64,000 bases of DNA from 3-1-20CM-4-69-9 sp963833655. Its GTDB lineage: Bacteria > Actinomycetota > Thermoleophilia > Gaiellales > Gaiellaceae. The position numbers were made by a program, and so were the translations under genes. This document shows positions 33,938-41,967 of this stretch, piece after piece. Where the stretch lies: positions 677,223 through 741,222 of the forward strand of contig CAWHYL010000005.1 of assembly GCA_963833655.1 (NCBI GenBank), in the 5' to 3' direction. The notes under the pieces are model-generated. The model saw only the letters and a program-made list of their open reading frames with translations. It was not told the origin of the DNA and did not search any database. Numbering within the stretch: position 1 is the stretch's first letter; every line of letters starts with the position of its first letter.

Positions 33938-34570
33938 ATGAGCAAGCTGAAGCTGAACATCACAATGTCGATCGACGGCTACGTCGCCGGCCCGGACCAG
34001 TCGCGAGAGCATCCGCTCGGGGTCGGCGGTGAGCAGCTTCACGACTGGCTGGTTCCACTCAGGGCGTTCCGTCAGAGCCACGGCGAGGAAGGCGGCGAGA
34101 TCAACGCGAGCACGCCGTTTGCCGAGGACATCCTCGGCGGCGCCGGCGCGACGATCATGGGCCGGAACATGTTCGGCGGCGGCCCCGGACCGTGGGTCGA
34201 GTCGTGGAAGGGCTGGTGGGGAGACGATCCGCCCTACCACCATCCCGTCTTCGTCCTCACGAACCATCCGCGCGAGCCGCTGGAGATGCAGGGCGGAACG
34301 ACGTTCCACTTCGTTACAGACGGCATCGAGTCGGCGCTCGAGCAGGCGCGGGCGGCAGCCGGAAAGAAGGACGTGTCTCTCGGGGGCGGGGCGTCCGTCG
34401 CGCAGCAGTACCTCGCAGCAGGCCTGCTCGACGAGGTCGTGGTCTCAGTCGTCCCGATTCTGCTCGGAGGCGGCGCTCGGTTGTTCGAAAACGTGGGTGA
34501 CGCGAAGCTCGAGCAGGTCGAGTCGGTCGGGGCGCCAGGGGTGACTCACATCCGATACGCCAGGGCCTAG
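33938..34570 (+). CDS. RibD/dihydrofolate-reductase-fold protein
   Basis: 210 aa. MSKLKLNITMSIDGYVAGPDQSREHPLG, GAGATIMGRNMFGGGPG, VFVLTNHPREPLEMQGG, VSLGGGASVAQQYLAAGLLDEVVVSVVPILLGGGARLF: the DHFR-like RibD C-terminal family common in actinobacteria. NADPH-dependent reduction is likely, substrate unknown. Start chosen at the ATG after GGGAGG. An in-frame codon 54 nt upstream has no ribosome site. Within the tRNA-Val island. Confidence 0.88.
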   Translation: MSKLKLNITMSIDGYVAGPDQSREHPLGVGGEQLHDWLVPLRAFRQSHGEEGGEINASTPFAEDILGGAGATIMGRNMFGGGPGPWVESWKGWWGDDPPYHHPVFVLTNHPREPLEMQGGTTFHFVTDGIESALEQARAAAGKKDVSLGGGASVAQQYLAAGLLDEVVVSVVPILLGGGARLFENVGDAKLEQVESVGAPGVTHIRYARA

Positions 34571-34685
34571 CTTTTTGCGGGAGTGAAGGTTGACGCGAGT
34601 GCGTCGCCGAAGCGTTCCACCTCACTGCTCGCATGGGCCGGCGTTCACGAAGGCCCCTCGACAGATTCGGATGTCGACGCTTCCC

Positions 34686-34691
34686 TAAGCT
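34686..34691 (+). promoter_or_regulatory. -10 box TAAGCT for the cupin gene
   Basis: TAAGCT ends 8 nt before ATG 34700. It selects the shorter cupin start over a longer open frame. Confidence 0.4.
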
Positions 34692-34699
34692 CCCGCGTC

Positions 34700-35110
34700 A
34701 TGGCGCGTTGGACGGTCAAGGAGATCGCCGCTATCCCCACGGTCTCGGACGGTGGCCCTGAAGACCCCGCGTGGTATCCGCTCCAGCACGCGCTCGGCAT
34801 CGACACGTTCGGCGCGAACCTCTTCGTGGCGACCCAGCGTGGCCAAACGCTTGTTGAGGATCACGACGAGCGCGAAAGCGGGCAGCAGGAGCTATACATC
34901 GTCCTCGAAGGAGAAGTGGCGTTTCAGCTGGACGGCGAAGAGGCTCATCTTGGTCGAGGCTCGGCGGTCGCCATCTCCGACCCTACCGTCAGCCGTAGCG
35001 CGACTGCACTCGGTGAAGGAACGGCACTGCTGATCATCGGAGCAGGTCCGCAGACGTTTAGATCAACGTGGAACCCCAGCCACTTCAGCGACATTCCACG
35101 CCCCGGATGA
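34700..35110 (+). CDS. Cupin-domain protein
   Basis: 136 aa single cupin. GANLFVATQRGQTLVEDHDERESGQQELYIVLEGEVAFQLDGEE matches cupin motif 1, with Glu/His ligands partly replaced; AHLGRGSAVAISDPTVSRSATA is motif 2. LLIIGAGP ends the barrel. Metal binding is uncertain because only some ligands remain. Function unknown. Confidence 0.75.
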   Translation: MARWTVKEIAAIPTVSDGGPEDPAWYPLQHALGIDTFGANLFVATQRGQTLVEDHDERESGQQELYIVLEGEVAFQLDGEEAHLGRGSAVAISDPTVSRSATALGEGTALLIIGAGPQTFRSTWNPSHFSDIPRPG

Positions 35111-35286
35111 ATCGCCCTTGCGTGGGCCAGTGTTGCTCCTATGTCAAGGCGTGCGGGGAGTGTCATCGGAGTCACCTGGACGCCCCCACGGCCGCGCTGC
35201 GCTGGTGAGAGCTCTCCGTCGTGGAAGCGTCCCTGCTCCACCGACTGAGACGGTGGACAGTGCTGGAACGCAGGTGGGCATCGTCG

Positions 35287-35292
35287 TAAGCT
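35287..35292 (+). promoter_or_regulatory. -10 box TAAGCT for the PsiE-like gene
   Basis: The same hexamer as at the cupin gene, here 6 nt before GTG 35299. Confidence 0.4.
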
Positions 35293-35298
35293 GCCTTC

Positions 35299-35796
35299 GT
35301 GGCCGAGAGGACGCCACCGAGCTCGGCGGAGCCGCCAGCCGAGCGGGACCGGTCCTGGCCGCTGGTCGCCGGGCTGATGGGTTTCGAAGTGCTCCTCTAC
35401 GGCGCGGTGGGCCTCCTGCTCGCGGTCGCGGCGGTGTTCGTCCTGGTCGGCACTGTGCACGAGCTCGCCGAGGCCATCTCATCAGGGGCCGGCGCCGTCC
35501 AGACGGGAGTCACCGTCCTCGATCGCATCCTGCTCACATTGATCATCGCCGAGCTTGTATACACGCTCCGCATCGTCCTTCAGACGCACACGATCGCGGT
35601 CGAGCCGTTCCTCTTCATCGGCCTGATCGCCGTCGTGCGGCGGGTCTTGATCGTGACGGCGCAGTTCGAGCGGCTGCCGGCGGCGGGCCGCACGCTCACG
35701 AACCTACTTCTGGAGCTCGGCCTGCTCGGCTTCCTCGCCCTCGCCCTCGCCGCCTCGCTTGCGCTCGTGCGCTGGCACCGGGCAGAGACCGTCTAG
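35299..35796 (+). CDS. PsiE-like four-helix membrane protein
   Basis: 165 aa with four helices (VAGLMGFEVLLYGAVGLLLAV, ILLTLIIAELVYTLRIVL, FLFIGLIAVVRRVLIVTA, LLLELGLLGFLALALAASLA). The order and the conserved EL.Y..RI and VRR positions resemble phosphate-starvation-inducible PsiE proteins; the role is unknown. Leaderless GTG. An IS110 remnant follows 44 bp downstream. Confidence 0.7.
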   Translation: MAERTPPSSAEPPAERDRSWPLVAGLMGFEVLLYGAVGLLLAVAAVFVLVGTVHELAEAISSGAGAVQTGVTVLDRILLTLIIAELVYTLRIVLQTHTIAVEPFLFIGLIAVVRRVLIVTAQFERLPAAGRTLTNLLLELGLLGFLALALAASLALVRWHRAETV

Positions 35797-35839
35797 CGCA
35801 GATCGAGCGGCTCGCTCGCCTGCGCCAGTGATCGCGAAT

Positions 35840-36540
35840 GATGCTCCTATGACTTGTCAAGTCATCTGCGGCTCCGTTTGTTGCAGTAGTCGGTAGAGGT
35901 GGCGGGCGAGGTAGCGCTTGAGGCAGTCGTGTTGCGTCTCGCGTCGTGCTCTTGCCTTCTGGCGAGCCGCGTCGTCGATGTAGTCGATCGTTGCAGGGTC
36001 GTGAGCTGTCGGCGGTGAGGAGGATCATGTGCAGTGCGCGGTTGAGTTGGCGGTCGCCGATCGGCTCGAGCCGGTGGCGATGCGTCTGTCCGGTGGAGGC
36101 GGGGACGGGTGCGGCGCCGGCGAGGCGGGCGAAGCAGGCTTCGGAGCGAGTGCGGCCGTGGTGTGACCAGGAGAGGAGCAGTTGTGCTGCGACGACGGGT
36201 CCGACGCCTGGCTGGTCGAGCAGCGTTGGTGCGAGCGCCTGTACGTGTGTGAGCAGCTCGCGTTCGAGCTCGTCGGCTTCAGCGGTCGCTGCTTGGACTC
36301 GGTGGGCGAGGCTGCGCAGGACGAGTCGGGTGGCGACCTCGTCGGCTGTCCCCGACGTGCGGCGGAGACGGCAGCAGCGGTCGAGCAGCCTTCCGGCTGG
36401 GAGGCCACGCAGCTCCTGGCGGAGCCGCTCGGGCGCAGTGACGATCACCGCGCGCAGCTGGGTGAGCGCTTCGCGCCGGACGTCGACGGCGCTACGACGG
36501 GCGACCAGCAGCAGTCGCAGCGCTTCGCGTCGCTCGCGTC
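35840..36540 (-). pseudogene. IS110 type 1 transposase remnant (C-terminal two thirds)
   Basis: From the element's right end (minus-strand AGGAGCATC) the remnant runs leftwards in coding terms through the Tnp_20 domain (LAPTLLDQPGVGPVVAAQL, APVPASTGQTHRHRL) almost identically to 50.2-51.2 kb. The frame breaks after LNRALHMILLTADSS. The N-terminal DEDD catalytic half and the left end are missing. At about 36540 it is fused to an IS481 remnant. Confidence 0.8.
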
Positions 36541-36900
36541 GAGAGCGGCATCTGCAGCGTCTCGGCGATCTCGGCCGCTGTCATCCGTAGCCGACGCAGC
36601 TTGACGATCACCGCCACCCGCGCGGGGTCGGTGCGGTTGGCAACCGTGCGCGGCGCCGGGGAGCGATCACGCAGCTCGCGATCGCCGGCTCGGTAGCGGC
36701 CAACCCACTTGCGAGCACACCGCACGCTGACACCGGCAGCCAAGGCGGCCGCCCTCAGCGTCCAACCCTGATCAACGACGCGGCGGGCGAGCTCGCGCCT
36801 GCCGCTCCAACTGAGAGCCGCGTTACCGTGCAGATCCATCCGGGTCGCCTCCTTGGAGTCGAGCTGCCTTGACAGCGCTCAGCCTCCAAGGCGGCCCGGA
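36541..36900 (-). pseudogene. IS481-family transposase N-terminal remnant
   Basis: About 100 codons: NAALSWSGRRELARRVVDQG, LAAGVSVRCARKWVGRYRAG and LRDRSPAPR form the N-terminal helix-turn-helix of IS481/IS3-like transposases. The reading ends at ETLQMPLS, where IS110 sequence begins. No DDE catalytic core remains. Confidence 0.7.
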
Positions 36901-36926
36901 TGAACCAACGTGCTCAGGAGCTACAG

Positions 36927-37529
36927 CTAGGGCGCGTCCAGTGTCTGCTCGGCGGCGGGTGGGGCGCTAAAGATCTCGAGGATCACCCCAAGATCGCGTT
37001 CGGTCGGGAGATACGCGACCCTGAAGCCGCTGAACGTGCCACTGAGAACTGGCTCGCTCCCATTCTTCGCTTGGTCCGCTAATGCTTGCTCGTAGTTCGT
37101 GGGCGCAACAGCGATGTGGTGAACACCCTCACCCTTCTCGGCAAGGAAGCGCGCGTAGTCGCCCTCGTCGTCGAGCGGCTCGATCAGCTCCCACTGCACC
37201 TGGCCGACCATGGTCGCCGCGAGCCGCCAGGAGCGTTCGACCGGCTGGCCGTGCTCGTGCAAAGCCTCTGCATTCCCGGCGTTGAACTCATGGATGTCCC
37301 ACGGTCCGATCCCGTAGTCATTGACGTAGCTCCGCATCGCCGCTTCGAGGTCCCGCACGACGATGCCGATCTGGACTGTCTCATTAAAGCAGGCTCGCGC
37401 ATCCGGCAGCACTTTTACAGGTTGTTGCGGAGTCTCGCGTGCGCGAGCGTCCTTGTCGCCTGGCGTATCGCGCGCGCCATTGACCTCTTGCAGGCCTGCC
37501 TTCGCAGAGCGAACCGAAGGCGCGGACAA
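36927..37529 (-). CDS. VOC-family protein (glyoxalase/lactoylglutathione-lyase-like)
   Basis: Up to 200 aa. QIGIVVRDLEAAMRSYVNDYGIGPWDIHEFN and WELIEPLDDEGDYARFLAEKGEGVHHIAVAPTNYEQAL are typical of the methylmalonyl-CoA-epimerase-like VOC group; C-terminal VAYLPTERDLGVILEIFS. The first 40-50 residues are unconserved, so the real start may be further in. Last gene of the island before tRNA-Val. Confidence 0.78.
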   Translation of the reverse strand: MSAPSVRSAKAGLQEVNGARDTPGDKDARARETPQQPVKVLPDARACFNETVQIGIVVRDLEAAMRSYVNDYGIGPWDIHEFNAGNAEALHEHGQPVERSWRLAATMVGQVQWELIEPLDDEGDYARFLAEKGEGVHHIAVAPTNYEQALADQAKNGSEPVLSGTFSGFRVAYLPTERDLGVILEIFSAPPAAEQTLDAP

Positions 37530-37558
37530 AAGCCCGCCGAGGCGGGGCTCTCGTTCAG

Positions 37559-37631
37559 TGCGCGGTGACGGGATCGAACCGCCGACCTCCTGCTTGTAAG
37601 GCAGGCGCTCTCCCAGCTGAGCTAACCGCGC
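37559..37631 (-). tRNA. tRNA-Val (anticodon TAC)
   Basis: 73 nt cloverleaf on the minus strand: acceptor GCGCGGT pairs fully with ACCGCGC, D arm GCTC/GAGC, anticodon loop CTTACAA (TAC, Val), T loop TTCGATC, discriminator A. No encoded CCA. Its 3' half is duplicated at 32265-32306. Confidence 0.95.
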
Positions 37632-37664
37632 CGGCCGCGCAAATGTAGCCGTGCGCGTGCCGCG

Positions 37665-38096
37665 CTACGACTCCTCGGTCGCGGCCCCCGCCTTGGCCCG
37701 TCTGAGGAACGACCGCGCTGACCCGGACCCGTCGTCGCCGGCAGCCTCGTGCAGTCGTTCGATCAACGCATCGATGATGTCGTCCGCGCCCAGTGCGCTC
37801 CGCCGCGCGACGCGGTAGAGCTCGGCGAGTGGTTCATTCCACGGCGCCGGCTGGTCGTCGGGCAGAAGCTCAGACATCAGCTCGTCGACCTTCGCTCCCG
37901 CAGCTGTGTGGACGGTCACCTGATACGGCGGCTCGCCGTCGCGATCGCGGCTCGCAACCGTGACGAGACCCTCCGACGCCCCCCAGGTGAAGACGTCGCT
38001 GTCTTTCTGTTCCCAGCGCACCACTCGCTGCAACGTCGCCGCAACAAGCTGCCGCGCCAACGTCGTCAAGCGGCTCATCTCGTATTCAGTGCTCAT
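37665..38096 (-). CDS. Small soluble protein, unknown
   Basis: 143 aa: MSTEYEMSRLTTLARQLVA, then QRVVRWEQKDSDVFTWGASEG and YQVTVHTAAGAKVDELMSELLP. The rest is helical and acidic (PLAELYRVARRSALGADD). The ATG overlaps the end of the upstream membrane-protein gene by 11 nt, so the two are probably translated together and may interact. No family recognised. Confidence 0.6.
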   Translation of the reverse strand: MSTEYEMSRLTTLARQLVAATLQRVVRWEQKDSDVFTWGASEGLVTVASRDRDGEPPYQVTVHTAAGAKVDELMSELLPDDQPAPWNEPLAELYRVARRSALGADDIIDALIERLHEAAGDDGSGSARSFLRRAKAGAATEES

Positions 38097-39084
38097 GCTC
38101 CGCCCTTCCGCGCCGGGCAACGTTTGGCCGGCGCTCGAACTCGATTGCATACCAATGCTCCCGCTTCCCCGTCGCAACCCATTCAGTTGCTTCGAGCTCC
38201 TCCCGCAGCACCGCGTGCGCGCTAACGGCCTCCGCCAGATCCGCCGGCGGTGGCTCCGACTTGCTCCAGCGAAACGGCGGGGACGTCGCCACGACCGCCG
38301 GTTGCCGGCCGGGCGACGCGCTGTACGCCTGGAACTCCGACTTCACATAGCCGCGCCACCAGCCGATGTGACATCGAGTCGCGGAAACGGGCCGCAGCCG
38401 TGCGGGCGCGCCGACCGGCGCAGGGTTCGACGCCGGCCGCGGGCTCCGGCCCGCAAGCTTCGCCCTCAGCACGCTGACATCGTCCGCCGTGCGCGAGGGC
38501 CGCATTCGGCGCTCCTTCTCCTTGAGCGTCTTCGCCTCGCTGGCGGTTCCGCCGGTCTCTTTCCGCTTCAGCATCGCACGCTCGGACGGCGGAGCCTTGG
38601 GAGCCTTCGGAACCTTGAGAACCTTCGGAGCCGCCGGCGGATCCACAGCGGGAACCGGCTCGACGTCCAGCGCCGCGCCGTCCGCGGCGACGACGAGACG
38701 GTGATCCGCGAGGCGATTGACGAACCGCCACGGTCGCCCGCTCCGCCGCGAGACGACGAATGCCAACGCAGCCGCGCCGAATCCCGCGATCGCGACCCAC
38801 AACAGCAGCGGGGGACGCGAGTCGTTGCTCGGCGACCGCGCGGCCGTGCGTATCGCGCGGGACGGACTCGGGCTCGGCGATCCGGCATCGAGCGGGTAGG
38901 CGTGCCAGAGGTTCTGCGGCTGCGGTGGCGGGCGCGGCGGGGAACTGTCTGCCCGCGCTGCGCCGGCGGTCAAGGCGAGCACGGCAACTGCCGCGCCCAG
39001 CGCGAACGCGGGCCCAACCGAGAGTCCGCGAGGTCGCCGCCTCGCGACCACCGGCCCGGGATGTCTGCCACAGACCTGAGCCAT
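38086..39084 (-). CDS. Single-pass Pro/Lys-rich membrane protein with RGYxKSxF domain (paralogue of 28.7 kb gene)
   Basis: 332 aa. Signal peptide (PAFALGAAVAVLALTAGAAR), Pro-rich exported stretch, helix LLLWVAIAGFGAAALAFVV, Lys/Pro-rich cytoplasmic linker (KVLKVPKAPKAPPSE). The terminal 85 residues are CHIGWWRGYVKSEFQAYS, PPFRWSKSEP, HAVLREELEATEWVATG and EHWYAIEFERR. These align nearly gap-free with the 28747-29868 protein. Start ATG 39084 gives a normal signal peptide; an upstream in-frame start would add 36 residues. Confidence 0.7.
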   Translation of the reverse strand: MAQVCGRHPGPVVARRRPRGLSVGPAFALGAAVAVLALTAGAARADSSPPRPPPQPQNLWHAYPLDAGSPSPSPSRAIRTAARSPSNDSRPPLLLWVAIAGFGAAALAFVVSRRSGRPWRFVNRLADHRLVVAADGAALDVEPVPAVDPPAAPKVLKVPKAPKAPPSERAMLKRKETGGTASEAKTLKEKERRMRPSRTADDVSVLRAKLAGRSPRPASNPAPVGAPARLRPVSATRCHIGWWRGYVKSEFQAYSASPGRQPAVVATSPPFRWSKSEPPPADLAEAVSAHAVLREELEATEWVATGKREHWYAIEFERRPNVARRGRAEHEH

Positions 39085-39162
39085 CAAACCCGCGTACGCG
39101 TCCTCCGCAGATCGTTCTTTCGAACTCGTACGGTCGGCAGTAGTACGTCGGACGACCGCATC

Positions 39163-39175
39163 TGTCAAGTTGACA
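39163..39175. promoter_or_regulatory. Palindrome TGTCAAGTTGACA in divergent promoter region
   Basis: Perfect 13-bp inverted repeat (TGTCAA-G-TTGACA) between the minus-strand membrane-protein gene and the plus-strand ferritin genes. The right arm contains a -35-like TTGACA. Operator function is inference. Confidence 0.4.
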
Positions 39176-39230
39176 AGCGATACGGATACCACGCTCAGAC
39201 CTCAAGACCCCTTGTCGCAAAGGAGAAGCT

Positions 39231-39902
39231 CTGCTACAAAACCCGGCGACTCTCCGTTCGGGGCGTTACGAGGGGGAATCCAAAGCGGCATCTGCGGCCA
39301 ACCCAGCACAACCGTCGCGCCGCGACGCGCTCCGGCGTGGCGCGCTCGTCGCGGCAGGGCTCGCCTTCGGGACGGGGTCGCTGGTCGCAGCGCGCCCCGG
39401 TACGGCACGCGCCGCGTCGCCGTCGCCTGCGCAGGACCGCGAGATCTTCAACTTCGCCCTGCTCCTCGAGTACCTGCAGGCCGCGTTCTACACCGAGGTG
39501 GTTCGCCACGGCGCACTCAAGGGCGACGTGCGGCGGTTCGCGGAGACCGTCGCCGCGCACGAGCAGGCACACGTCGAGTTCCTTCGCAAGTCCCTCGGTG
39601 CGCACGCGCGTCCGAAGCCGGAGTTCGACTTCGGTGACGCGACGCGGAACGAACGCTCCTTCCTCGATGCAGCCGTGCTGCTCGAGAACACGGGCGTCGC
39701 GGCGTACAACGGACAGGCGGCGAACCTGACGAAGCCGGCGCTCGCCGCCGCTGCCGAAATCGTCTCGGTGGAAGGGCGTCATGCCGCGTGGGTGAGCGTG
39801 CTCGCCGGCGTCGCGCCGGCACCCCGGGCGGCGGACGCGGGCGCAAGCTCGTCTTCCGTCGTCCGAACACTGCAGTCGACCCACTTCGTCAAGACAAAGT
39901 GA
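39231..39902 (+). CDS. Tat-exported ferritin-like (Ferritin_2) protein, probable CTG start
   Basis: 223 aa. PSRRDALRRGALVAAGLAFG with ARAAS is a twin-arginine signal. The four-helix ferritin-like domain has Glu/His pairs: FALLLEYLQAAFYTEV, AAHEQAHVEFLRKSL, AAVLLENTGVAAYNG and VSVEGRHAAWVSVL. The frame contains no ATG, GTG or TTG before the domain. AGGAG at 39221-39225 sits 5 nt before CTG 39231, the likely start. Ends in GTGA overlapping the next ferritin-like gene. Confidence 0.75.
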   Translation: MLQNPATLRSGRYEGESKAASAANPAQPSRRDALRRGALVAAGLAFGTGSLVAARPGTARAASPSPAQDREIFNFALLLEYLQAAFYTEVVRHGALKGDVRRFAETVAAHEQAHVEFLRKSLGAHARPKPEFDFGDATRNERSFLDAAVLLENTGVAAYNGQAANLTKPALAAAAEIVSVEGRHAAWVSVLAGVAPAPRAADAGASSSSVVRTLQSTHFVKTK

Positions 39903-40588
39903 GCGAGCTCGAGCCCACACTCGCCGAGATCGACGTCGACGGCGCATTGCAGGAGACGGTCGCGGCGGTCACGCGCGGCGGTTTCTTGTGCCGGGCCGCT
40001 ACAGCAACCGCCGCGGCGGCAGCAGGCGCGCTCGTAGGCGAGGCGACGGCTGACGCGGCGGTCGCTGAGACGGCCAATGACATCGCGATCCTGCGGTTCG
40101 ACCAGGTCCTCGAATACCTCCAGGCAGGGCTCTACACCGAGGCCGAGCGGCTCGGGGCGCTGAAGCCCGAGACCCTTGCGTGGGCGCGCGTCGTCGGCGC
40201 CCACGAGCGCGCCCATCTGCAGGCGATCAAGCTGCTGCTCGGCGAGCACGCCGTGAAAAGCCCCGGCTTCAACTATGGCGGCGTGACGTCGGACGAGGAG
40301 GCGTTCGTCAAGACGGCCGTCGGCTTCGAGGACCTGACCGCAGCGCTCCTGAAGTGGCAGGCGCCGCGACTCGACTCCCGCGAGATCGTCGCGGCCGCCG
40401 TCAGCCTCCATTCCGTCGAGACGCGTCATGCTGCGTGGATTCGCCACCTCGTCGGCCTGCAACCCGCGACGACGGCATTCGACAAGCCTGCCCCGCAGCA
40501 CAAGATGGCGCAGTTGATCGACTCGACGCACTTCCTCGTCTCGCGCCCGGTCACGTCGTCGCGGAAGAAACCGCGCTACACCGGCTGA
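39899..40588 (+). CDS. Ferritin-like (Ferritin_2) protein, paralogue
   Basis: 229 aa. EIDVDGALQETVAAVTRGGFLCRAATATAA is the usual N-terminal layout of this family, but the twin-arginine is RG (TRGGFL), so Tat export is doubtful. Domain: FDQVLEYLQAGLYTEAERLG, VGAHERAHLQAIKLLLG, VGFEDLTAALLKWQAP and SLHSVETRHAAWIRHLVGL. Same fold and helix order as the gene before, with which it is coupled. Iron binding or a structural role at the cell surface is inference. Confidence 0.82.
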   Translation: MSELEPTLAEIDVDGALQETVAAVTRGGFLCRAATATAAAAAGALVGEATADAAVAETANDIAILRFDQVLEYLQAGLYTEAERLGALKPETLAWARVVGAHERAHLQAIKLLLGEHAVKSPGFNYGGVTSDEEAFVKTAVGFEDLTAALLKWQAPRLDSREIVAAAVSLHSVETRHAAWIRHLVGLQPATTAFDKPAPQHKMAQLIDSTHFLVSRPVTSSRKKPRYTG

Positions 40589-40590
40589 GC

Positions 40591-41391
40591 ATGCGCCGTC
40601 GCGTCGCGGCCGGCGCTCTCGTGGCCGTCGCGGCGGTTGCAGTCGCTGCGATCGCACGCGCGTCGTGGCCGTCGTCGGAGAAGGACCACACCTCGAGCGG
40701 GCTGATGCGCGAGGCCGCAACCCTGCCCCCGCCGGAGCAGCCGGCCTTCGAAGTGGGGCGTCCGCACCTGCTGAGCCGTACCGATGCCGTCGCACGCTTC
40801 GCACCGGTGCTGCGTTCGGTGCCGGCAGTGTCCGATCCGGAAGCCGGCGCGCCGACCGTCGCTCGCGTCGACGCCCGCACGCCCGAGCAGACGGCCAACA
40901 TCGTGCTCGTCCTCGGCGAGCAACGCCGGCCGACCGGGCTCTGGGTGCACGTGCAGCTGCCTGTTCTGCCCAACGGGCGAACGGGCTGGATCCCCCGCGG
41001 GGCTCTCGGCGGCTACCAGTTCGTCCACACCCACCTCGTCGTCGACCGCGAGCGTCTCAGGGCGACGCTCTTCTCCGACGGACGTCCGATCTTCACGGGG
41101 CCCGTCGGTGTCGGTCGCCCGGCATCGCCGACCCCGAGCGGCGAGTTCTACGTGCGCGACCGCGTCAGTGGCTTCGGCGATCCCTTCTACGGGCCGATCG
41201 CGTACGGCACGAGCGCACGGTCGGCGGTGCTAACGGACTGGCCGGACGGGGGCTTCGTCGGGATTCACGGCACCAACGAGCCACAACTCGTTCCCGGTGC
41301 GGTCTCTCACGGCTGCATCCGTCTCCGCAATGCGGACATCCTCCGGCTCGCACGCTTGATGCCGGTGGGGACGCCGCTCACTATCCGCTAG
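40591..41391 (+). CDS. L,D-transpeptidase (YkuD)
   Basis: 266 aa envelope enzyme making 3-3 peptidoglycan crosslinks or related acyl transfers. N-terminal anchor RRVAAGALVAVAAVAVAAIA. SH3-like middle (LWVHVQLPVLPNGRTGWIPRGAL). YkuD catalytic domain from HLVVDRERLRATLFSDG, PTPSGEFYVRD, GIHGTNE (about 225) to SHGCIRLRN (about 239) with the nucleophile Cys. Two bases after the ferritin-like gene, so probably in the same operon. Confidence 0.93.
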   Translation: MRRRVAAGALVAVAAVAVAAIARASWPSSEKDHTSSGLMREAATLPPPEQPAFEVGRPHLLSRTDAVARFAPVLRSVPAVSDPEAGAPTVARVDARTPEQTANIVLVLGEQRRPTGLWVHVQLPVLPNGRTGWIPRGALGGYQFVHTHLVVDRERLRATLFSDGRPIFTGPVGVGRPASPTPSGEFYVRDRVSGFGDPFYGPIAYGTSARSAVLTDWPDGGFVGIHGTNEPQLVPGAVSHGCIRLRNADILRLARLMPVGTPLTIR

Positions 41392-41746
41392 GAAGCGCGC
41401 CTCGCACCCAGCGTGCATCCGACACGGTGAAGCGCGTGCGGTCGCGCGCGTGCAGCCGGAAGTCCAGATCCTTGTCCACGAGCGCACGCGTGAACGTCGT
41501 GTACGTGCAGTTGAAGTGCTGCCACATTCGAACGCGCGCGGGGCGCACCGACTTGCCGTAGCCGGCGCATAGAGCCGTGGCGCTGTCGACCCTCACCTTT
41601 TTCTGCCCGACCTGCACGACGGCGTTGTCGAGGCGATGCAGCACCTTCCCGACGGACCAGAACGAGCCGCGATCCGCTCCGGCGGCAGGAGTTGCCAGGA
41701 GCAACGCCATGACGAGGACGACCCCCACCCTCATGACGGGAAGCAT
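41381..41746 (-). CDS. Small secreted protein, unknown
   Basis: 121 aa with a clear signal peptide (VGVVLVMALLLATPAAGADR). The mature part has two Cys (ALCAGYG, HFNCTYTTFTRAL) and a C-terminal LDFRLHARDRTRFTVSDARW, suggesting a small disulfide-linked beta protein. Its 3' end overlaps the L,D-transpeptidase by 11 nt convergently. Not a recognised family. Confidence 0.65.
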   Translation of the reverse strand: MLPVMRVGVVLVMALLLATPAAGADRGSFWSVGKVLHRLDNAVVQVGQKKVRVDSATALCAGYGKSVRPARVRMWQHFNCTYTTFTRALVDKDLDFRLHARDRTRFTVSDARWVRGALPSG

Positions 41747-41754
41747 GCCAGAGA

Positions 41755-41827
41755 TGCCCCCAGCGGGATTCGAACCCGCGCTACCACCTTGAAAGGGTGG
41801 CGACCTGGGCCGCTAGTCGATGGGGGC
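41755..41827 (-). tRNA. tRNA-Glu (anticodon TTC)
   Basis: 73 nt: acceptor GCCCCCA/TGGGGGC, anticodon stem CCACC-CTTTCAA-GGTGG with anticodon TTC, T loop TTCGAAT, discriminator A. No encoded CCA. Divergent from the MFS gene. Confidence 0.95.
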
Positions 41828-41967
41828 GGCCAAGCCAGAATAGCCGCCTTGCACATCTACTCCGGCCCGGTCGGGCCGGCAACTCGGGCGGACCGAACAT
41901 CGCGGCTGCTCGGGCGGCCGCATCTTCGGTAGAACGTCTCCGTCCCGCGACGCCCTGGAGGTGCGAC

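Noticed and set aside
37960..39729. 589-codon plus-strand frame over the membrane-protein gene and into the ferritin gene
   Set aside because: Low-complexity Arg-rich translation; real genes in other frames explain the region.
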